From: an uncultured Prevotella sp.
GTDB lineage: Bacteria > Bacteroidota > Bacteroidia > Bacteroidales > Bacteroidaceae
Direction: 5' to 3'
Assembly: GCA_946625715.1 (NCBI GenBank)
Contig: CAMOTK010000047.1
Coordinates: 1 to 11,043, forward strand
DNA: 11,043 bases
The translations under genes and the position numbers were made by a program. The notes below the pieces were generated by a model. It saw only the letters and a list, made by a program, of their open reading frames with translations. It had not been told where the DNA came from and searched no databases. Positions 6,693 to 11,043 of the stretch are shown in pieces. The first letter of the stretch is position 1. The number at the start of each line of letters is the position of its first letter.

Positions 6693-6776
6693 GTTTTGTT
6701 GTCGCGTTTAATAAGCGTCAGAAACCATAAAGACTATTTTTACTGCCCGTCTGCACTAAAAACCCCGTGTAAAAGG

Positions 6777-6807
6777 TGTGTAGTCTCAGAAAAAATGCTT
6801 AAATTTG
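6777..6807 (+). promoter_or_regulatory. promoter of the Smr-domain gene and nadE
   Basis: TAAATTTG at 6800-6807 matches the Bacteroidetes -7 box exactly. TGTG at 6777-6780, 19 bases upstream, is a one-mismatch -33 box. The predicted leader is about 20-25 bases, ending in an A-rich stretch before the ATG at 6835. Confidence 0.7.
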
Positions 6808-6834
6808 CATCCTAAAACACAACGAACGGAAAAA

Positions 6835-7899
6835 ATGAAAATAGGAGATAAAGTAAGATTTCTGAGTGAGATAGGAGGCGGCCGCGTGGCAGGCTTCCAA
6901 GGCAAGAACGTGGTGCTGGTGGAAGACGAAGACGGTTTTCAGGTGCCCATGCAGACGAGCGAGGTGGTGGTCGTTGGCGACGAGAGCTACGACACCAGTC
7001 GCCTGGTGGAAGGCAAGCAGCAGGCTGCTGCCCAGAAGAAAGTGCAGGAGCCAGAACCGGCCGACCGCCCCGTGACGTTCAAGGCACCCGTAGAAGAGCG
7101 CAAGGGCGGCGAGCGCCTGTCGGCCTATCTGGCATTCGTGCCCATCGACGTGAAGGAACTGTCGCAAACGCGCTTCGAAGCCTATTTCGTCAACGACTCC
7201 AACTACTACATGCGCTTCACCTATCTCTCGGCCGAAGGCAACGGCTGGCGGCTGAGAACCACGGCCGAGGTGGAGCCCAACACCAAGCTCTTCATGGAAG
7301 AGTTCGGGCGCGAGAGCCTGAACGAGCTGGAGCGCGTGGCCCTGCAGATAGTGGCCTACAAGCGCGACAAGCCTTTTCTGCAGAAGCCCGTTGTCGACGT
7401 GCAGCTGCGCATCGACGGGGTGAAGTTCTACAAGCTGCACACTTTCCAGTCGAGCGACTTCTTCGAGCAGCCCGCACTCGTCTATACGCTGGTGGAGAAC
7501 GACCAGGCCGTGCGCCCCTTGGTGGTCGACGCCCAGCAGCTGAAGCAGGAGATGTATCAGAAGAAAGACGAAGACAAGCCCAAGCGCCCCTTGGTGAGCC
7601 CCGCCAGAAAAGAGGGCGAGCCCGTGGTGGTCGACCTGCATGCCGACGAACTGCTGGAGACCACCAGTGGCATGTCGGCCAGCGACATCCTGAACTATCA
7701 GCTCGACGTGTTCCGTCGCACGCTGCATGAGTACGAGAAGAAGAAAGGCACCAAGATAGTGTTCATACACGGCAAGGGCGAAGGCGTGCTGCGCCGGGCG
7801 CTTATCAACGACCTGCAGTATCGCTTCAAGCGCTACACCTATCAGGACGCTTCGTTCCAGGAATACGGCTACGGTGCCACCCAAGTGACCATCAAGTAA
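6835..7899 (+). CDS. Smr-domain protein with DUF2027-type central region
   Basis: A 354-residue cytoplasmic protein. Residues 1-48 (MKIGDKVRFL, GGGRVAGFQGKNVVLVEDEDGFQVPM) look like a small beta-barrel similar to the region before Smr in MutS2. Residues 55-92 are a charged, low-complexity linker. About 93-235 is a globular region that I associate with Bacteroidetes DUF2027 proteins. A second charged linker (about 236-262) leads to a C-terminal Smr domain (262-354) with VVDLHADEL (265-273) and IHGKGEGVLR (311-320). The Smr domain can bind or nick nucleic acid in some families, but there is no MutS ATPase here and the LDLHG-type motif reads VDLHA, so activity is uncertain. The ATG at 6835 follows an A-rich leader. 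nadE begins 19 bases later with no promoter, implying cotranscription. Confidence 0.82.
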   Translation: MKIGDKVRFLSEIGGGRVAGFQGKNVVLVEDEDGFQVPMQTSEVVVVGDESYDTSRLVEGKQQAAAQKKVQEPEPADRPVTFKAPVEERKGGERLSAYLAFVPIDVKELSQTRFEAYFVNDSNYYMRFTYLSAEGNGWRLRTTAEVEPNTKLFMEEFGRESLNELERVALQIVAYKRDKPFLQKPVVDVQLRIDGVKFYKLHTFQSSDFFEQPALVYTLVENDQAVRPLVVDAQQLKQEMYQKKDEDKPKRPLVSPARKEGEPVVVDLHADELLETTSGMSASDILNYQLDVFRRTLHEYEKKKGTKIVFIHGKGEGVLRRALINDLQYRFKRYTYQDASFQEYGYGATQVTIK

Positions 7900-7918
7900 A
7901 GAAAGAATAAGAAAAGCT

Positions 7919-9841
7919 ATGAAATACGGATTTGTGAAAGTGGCTGCTGCCGTGCCGTCGGTGCGCGTGGCCGATGTAGACTACAATGTAGAACAACTGG
8001 AGAAGATGATTGCTCAGGCCGATGAGCAAGGCGTGGAGATTGTCGTGTTTCCCGAACTTTGTATCACAGGCTACACTTGTCAGGACCTGTTCCGACAGGA
8101 CCTGCTGCTCGACAAGTCCGACGAGGGCTTGCTGCAGTTGCTGGCCTTCACGCAGAAGCTCGACGTCATTGCCATCGTGGGACTGCCCGTGCGCGTGGGG
8201 TCGTTGCTCTACAACTGCGCCGCAGTGGTGCAGCGAGGCACCATCCTGGGCCTGGTGACCAAGACCTATCTGCCCAACTACAATGAGTTCTACGAAAAGC
8301 GCTGGTTCGCTTCGGCGCCCGACCTGCTGCCGCAGACCATCTATCTGGCTGGTAGTCCTATCCAGATTTCCAACGAGCCGCTGGTGTTCCAGACGGCCGA
8401 CGGCGTGCGCTTCGGCGTGGAAATATGCGAAGACGTGTGGGCACCGCTGCCGCCGAGCAACAACTTGGCATTGGCCGGCGCCGACATCATCTTCAACCTC
8501 TCGGCCACCGACGAAGTGTCGGGCAAGCACCGCTATCTGCTCTCGCTGCTGGGACAGCAGAGCGCCCGCACGCTGAGTGCCTATGTCTATGCCAGCTGTG
8601 GTTTCGGCGAGAGCACGCAAGACGTGGTCTATGGCGGCAATGCCATCGTCTACGAAAACGGCCACCTTCTGGCCGAAGGCAGTCGCTTCTCGTTCGAACC
8701 GCAGATGAAGGTGGCACAGGTCGACGTGGAGCGTCTGCGCTCCGAGCGCCAGAACAACACCACCTTCCGCACGGCACAAGACGGTGCCGCGGCGCGGTAT
8801 GTCAATGCAAAGCCCATTGCTCAGCGCGAGTTTGAACTCGTCCGCCCCATCAATCCGCATCCCTTCATCCCCGCCGAAGACAGCATGACCGAGAGCTGCG
8901 AGGAGATACTCAACATTCAGGTGGCCGGTCTGGCCAAGCGCCTGCACCACACCGGCTGCCGCAAGGCAGTAATAGGCATCAGCGGCGGTCTCGACTCCAC
9001 GCTGGCACTGCTCGTCGTGGCCCGCACGTTCGACAAGTTGGGGCTCGACCGCAGCGGCATCGTCGGCGTGACAATGCCCGGCTTCGGCACCACCGACCGC
9101 ACCTATCAGAATGCCCTCAACCTCATGCGGTCGCTGAACATCACCATGCGCGAAATCAGCATTGCCAAGTCGGTGACGCAGCATTTCGAGGACATCGGCC
9201 ACGACATGGCCAACCACGATGCCACCTACGAGAACGGACAGGCCCGCGAACGCACGCAGATACTGATGGACATTGCCAATCAGGTGGGCGGACTCGTCAT
9301 CGGCACGGGCGACCTTTCGGAACTGGCCTTAGGCTGGTGTACCTACAACGGCGACCACATGGCGATGTACGGCGTCAACGCCGGCGTGCCGAAGACGCTC
9401 ATTCAATACATCATTCGCTACATTGCCCAGCTGCCCGACTTCAAGGCTCAGCACGACACACTCATCGATGTGGTGGAGACGCCCATCAGTCCCGAGCTGA
9501 TTCCGGCCGACGAGCAGGGCAATATCAAGCAGAAGACCGAAGACCTCGTGGGCCCCTACGAGCTGCACGACTTCTTCCTCTACTACTTCCTGCGCCACGG
9601 CTTTGCGCCGGCCAAGATTTTCATCATGGCCCGGAAAGCCTTTGCCGGTCGCTATTCCGACGAAGTGCTGAAACACTGGCTCACGACGTTCTGTCGCCGT
9701 TTCTTCAGTCAGCAGTTCAAGCGTTCGTGTCTGCCCGACGGTCCGAAGGTGGGTGGCGTCAGCTTGTCGCCAAGAGGCGACTGGCGCATGCCGAGCGATG
9801 CGGCCAGTGCGTTGTGGCTGAATGAGTGCGAAAGGCTTTAA
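7919..9841 (+). CDS. nadE: glutamine-dependent NAD+ synthetase
   Basis: A 640-residue two-domain enzyme making NAD+ from nicotinate adenine dinucleotide, ATP and glutamine (EC 6.3.5.1) in the cytoplasm. The N-terminal nitrilase-like glutaminase domain (about 1-300) has the catalytic triad E46 (FPELCITGY), K115 (KTYLPNYNEFYEKRWF) and C170 (GVEICEDVW). The spacing is the same as E52/K121/C176 of the Mycobacterium tuberculosis enzyme. The C-terminal synthetase domain (about 325-640) has the ATP pyrophosphatase loop SGGLDS (355-360), GTGDLSELALGWCTYNGDHMAMYGVNAGVPK (462-492) and the terminal SPRGDWRMPSDAA. Length is within the family range. Its mRNA probably starts at the promoter before the Smr gene. 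No hairpin with a T-tract follows; the downstream gap instead has a G-rich motif and an in-frame open stretch. Confidence 0.96.
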   Translation: MKYGFVKVAAAVPSVRVADVDYNVEQLEKMIAQADEQGVEIVVFPELCITGYTCQDLFRQDLLLDKSDEGLLQLLAFTQKLDVIAIVGLPVRVGSLLYNCAAVVQRGTILGLVTKTYLPNYNEFYEKRWFASAPDLLPQTIYLAGSPIQISNEPLVFQTADGVRFGVEICEDVWAPLPPSNNLALAGADIIFNLSATDEVSGKHRYLLSLLGQQSARTLSAYVYASCGFGESTQDVVYGGNAIVYENGHLLAEGSRFSFEPQMKVAQVDVERLRSERQNNTTFRTAQDGAAARYVNAKPIAQREFELVRPINPHPFIPAEDSMTESCEEILNIQVAGLAKRLHHTGCRKAVIGISGGLDSTLALLVVARTFDKLGLDRSGIVGVTMPGFGTTDRTYQNALNLMRSLNITMREISIAKSVTQHFEDIGHDMANHDATYENGQARERTQILMDIANQVGGLVIGTGDLSELALGWCTYNGDHMAMYGVNAGVPKTLIQYIIRYIAQLPDFKAQHDTLIDVVETPISPELIPADEQGNIKQKTEDLVGPYELHDFFLYYFLRHGFAPAKIFIMARKAFAGRYSDEVLKHWLTTFCRRFFSQQFKRSCLPDGPKVGGVSLSPRGDWRMPSDAASALWLNECERL

Positions 9842-9856
9842 TCCTTCTACAAGGCC

Positions 9857-9952
9857 ATGAAGTATGCTCAGCGCAAGGGTGGGGCAAGGGTGGGTGTGCC
9901 CAGCCAGGCATCGGCCAAAGACGGCCTGTTCGTCAACGACCGAGCGAAATGA
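9857..9952 (+). other. short coding-like open frame after nadE, status unclear
   Basis: Directly after the nadE stop, the same frame stays open for 36 codons (9842-9949) to TGA at 9950-9952. An internal ATG at 9857 would give a 31-residue peptide beginning MKYAQRKGGARVGVP. Roughly three quarters of the third positions are G or C, as in the neighbouring real genes. It overlaps the 3' end of the glycosyltransferase on the other strand. I recognise no family. It could be a chance opening, a small peptide, or a remnant of an older longer C-terminus or gene. Confidence 0.25.
9877..9894 (+). other. G-quadruplex-type motif in the nadE 3' region
   Basis: GGGTGGGGCAAGGGTGGG has four G-runs of at least three with loops of one to four bases, satisfying the canonical G3+N1-7 pattern. 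It begins 36 bases after the nadE stop on the coding strand, in the only gap between convergent nadE and the glycosyltransferase, where I see no ordinary terminator. Confidence 0.6.
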
Positions 9953-10811
9953 AATAGCCCAAACGATAGAGATTGAAAACCGTAAGACTGGGGTGGCGGC
10001 TGCACAGCAGCTTCCGCTCCAGTTTTCCGAATAGCCTGTGCCACAGGCGGATGGCCCACTTCACGGGAGCGATGTGTATGTTGTCGACAAACGTGATGAG
10101 TCCGTTATAGCCGCGCAGTTCACTGCGAAATTGGTAGAGGGTGCGCAGGCCTTCTTCGGTTTTACTGACGAAAGCAATATTCTCCTCGAAGTCGAAAAAT
10201 CCCGTGGGGTTGTCTAAATGGCTGATAGCGATGCCCGCTTTTTGCAGTTGTTTTCCCAAAAAGACGTCTTCGTAGCCGTAGTGGTGGAAGCGTTCGTCGA
10301 ACGGATACTTGAGCATGAGGTCACGGCGTACAAAGATATTGCAGGTGTGAAAATGCATGAAAGGCCGTTTGGCACGCTGCTCGGCTGTGTGCATGTGCGC
10401 ATTGGCCTTCTCGTAGCGGTAGCGAAGATTCGACGCTTCGCACGTGCCCACGATATAACCGCCGTAGGCAATGTCGGAAACGTCGCTTTCCATATAGTTC
10501 TTGACAAACTTGTCGCTGGGTATGCTCATGTCGCAGTCGAGGAAAAGCAGCCATTCGAAGCGACTTTGCTGGGCCAAGAAGTTGCGAATGCAGGCCCGTC
10601 CAACGTTCTGCTTGCGAGGCAGATAGGTGCAGTGGGGCCATTGAGCAATGCGTGCGTTGGCTTTCAGAGCTTCCTCGTCGGTCGTGCCGTCCTCGGCTAC
10701 TACCACCTCGAAGTCGATGCCTAAAAGGCCCGCTTGCTTGCAGAGTTCCTCGACTAAGCCGGTGCAAACGTGGTTATAGGCAGGTATCAAGATAGATATT
10801 TCATGCTTCAT
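9933..10811 (-). CDS. family 2 glycosyltransferase
   Basis: A 292-residue GT-A fold glycosyltransferase (GT2). The N-terminus EISILIPAYNHV (3-14) and VVVAEDGTTDEE (36-47) form the nucleotide-sugar binding half; KQNVGRACIRNFLA (67-80) and LLFLDCDMSIP (88-98), with the metal-binding DxD at D92-x-D94, are typical. A later FHTCNIFVRRDLML and HHYGYEDVFLGKQLQKAG (176-193) give the acceptor-side ED pair (E181-D182). The basic, amphipathic C-terminus (about 250-292) may associate with the membrane. Sugar donor and acceptor cannot be inferred; no other polysaccharide genes are next to it. The ATG at 10809-10811 gives the standard GT2 N-terminus; the frame open to 10868 runs into the promoter. The -7 box ends 6 bases before the ATG, predicting a leaderless mRNA. 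Confidence 0.9.
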   Translation of the reverse strand: MKHEISILIPAYNHVCTGLVEELCKQAGLLGIDFEVVVAEDGTTDEEALKANARIAQWPHCTYLPRKQNVGRACIRNFLAQQSRFEWLLFLDCDMSIPSDKFVKNYMESDVSDIAYGGYIVGTCEASNLRYRYEKANAHMHTAEQRAKRPFMHFHTCNIFVRRDLMLKYPFDERFHHYGYEDVFLGKQLQKAGIAISHLDNPTGFFDFEENIAFVSKTEEGLRTLYQFRSELRGYNGLITFVDNIHIAPVKWAIRLWHRLFGKLERKLLCSRHPSLTVFNLYRLGYFISLGR

Positions 10812-10817
10812 AGGGCA

Positions 10818-10849
10818 CAAAAGTACAAAAAAAGTTTGGAGTTCGCAAA
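10818..10849 (-). promoter_or_regulatory. promoter of the glycosyltransferase gene
   Basis: On the minus strand TTTG (complement of 10846-10849), a 20-base spacer, and TACTTTTG (complement of 10818-10825) match both Bacteroidetes elements. Only TGCCCT lies between the -7 box and the ATG, so the transcript should start at or within about 3 bases of the start codon. Confidence 0.8.
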
Positions 10850-10865
10850 TTTTTTCGTACCTTTG
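10835..10865 (+). promoter_or_regulatory. promoter of rpsP
   Basis: TTTG at 10835-10838, a 19-base spacer and TACCTTTG at 10858-10865 form a textbook Bacteroidetes promoter. Its -33 box lies inside the spacer of the opposing glycosyltransferase promoter, and that promoter's -33 box lies inside this spacer. Confidence 0.85.
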
Positions 10866-10869
10866 CACC

Positions 10870-10933
10870 CGCTTCTACGAGATAGGGGCATGAAATTCAA
10901 ATTAATCATTCAAAAATTAAACATTTAAATTAA
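10870..10933 (+). promoter_or_regulatory. 5' leader of rpsP with possible 12-codon upstream frame
   Basis: The predicted leader is about 60 bases and very A/T-rich toward the start codon, with two near-copies of ATTCAAATTAA (10895 and 10908). An ATG at 10890 after GGGGC opens a 12-codon frame, MKFKLIIQKLNI, ending TAA at 10926-10928, 5 bases before the rpsP start. There is no clear Shine-Dalgarno for rpsP itself. Whether the small frame is translated is unknown. Confidence 0.35.
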
Positions 10934-11043
10934 ATGGCAACAAAAATCAGATTGCAGCGCGGTGGTCGTAAAAGCTATGCTTTCTACAGCATCGTTATCG
11001 CCGACGCTCGTGCACCACGTGATGGTCGTTTCACTGAGAAGAT
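10934..11043 (+). CDS. rpsP: 30S ribosomal protein bS16 (5' part)
   Basis: The first 36 residues of ribosomal protein bS16, which binds 16S rRNA in the 30S body and is needed for its assembly. The start [36 protein letters not shown] is the conserved bS16 N-terminus: KIRLQR at 4-9, YAFY and the [14 protein letters not shown] block. The usual RHGRKG stretch reads RGGRKS here. The gene runs off the right edge, so the C-terminus is not visible. It has a strong predicted promoter at 10835-10865 and a leader of about 60 bases. Confidence 0.96.
   Translation, partial: MATKIRLQRGGRKSYAFYSIVIADARAPRDGRFTEK

Noticed and set aside
6693..6776. Small RNA gene in the gap after the OmpA terminator
   Set aside because: No promoter plus terminator pair or stable hairpin could be identified in this stretch.
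6799..7884. 361-codon open frame on the minus strand opposite the Smr-domain gene
   Set aside because: Shadow frame; the plus-strand product has clear Smr motifs and its own promoter.
7892..9217. 441-codon open frame on the minus strand opposite nadE
   Set aside because: Shadow of nadE: low-complexity His/Val/Leu-rich translation without any family motif.
1..11043. Defence system, CRISPR array, mobile element or prophage
   Set aside because: Every sizeable gene fits a core metabolic, envelope or ribosomal family, and there are no spaced repeats, integrase/transposase motifs or terminal inverted repeats.

Overview
The window looks like chromosomal DNA from a Bacteroidales bacterium, most likely Prevotella or a close relative. 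Three things point there. The promoters follow the Bacteroidetes pattern (TTTG, a spacer of about 19-23, then TAnnTTTG). Starts lack Shine-Dalgarno sites and have A/T-rich leaders instead. The protein families (PafA phosphatase, Smr/DUF2027 protein, OmpA with a GYASPEG motif) are typical of the phylum. Coding regions are fairly GC-rich, so many long antisense reading frames appear; I treat these as shadows. No rRNA, tRNA, CRISPR array, insertion sequence or phage gene was seen.

Layout: (1) 1-933, plus strand: the 3' end of a 2-oxoacid:ferredoxin oxidoreductase beta subunit and a complete gamma subunit, closed by a strong terminator at 950-990 that can also serve the convergent pafA gene. (2) 989-5392, minus strand: a compact run cobU-cobT-cobS-cobC-pafA. 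The first four encode the complete nucleotide-loop assembly branch of cobalamin synthesis: AdoCbi kinase/guanylyltransferase, alpha-ribazole phosphate synthesis, cobalamin phosphate synthase and its phosphatase. The fifth is an exported PafA-type alkaline phosphatase. (3) 5393-5486: a short, nearly mirror-symmetric divergent promoter region, with no room for a cobalamin riboswitch. (4) 5487-6692, plus: an OmpA-family outer-membrane protein with its own terminator. (5) 6777-9841, plus: an Smr-domain protein followed closely by glutamine-dependent NAD synthetase (nadE). (6) 9842-9932: a convergent gap holding a G-quadruplex-type motif and an in-frame open tract after the nadE stop. (7) 9933-10811, minus: a family 2 glycosyltransferase. 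(8) 10812-10933: interlocked divergent promoters and the leader of rpsP (ribosomal protein bS16), which runs off the right edge.

Most of the window is housekeeping metabolism. I found no convincing new multigene system. The items most worth a second look are regulatory: two divergent promoter regions whose minus-strand -7 boxes sit only 5-6 bases from the start codon (predicted leaderless mRNAs for cobU and the glycosyltransferase), pafA placed at the end of the cob operon, and the G-rich 3' region of nadE.
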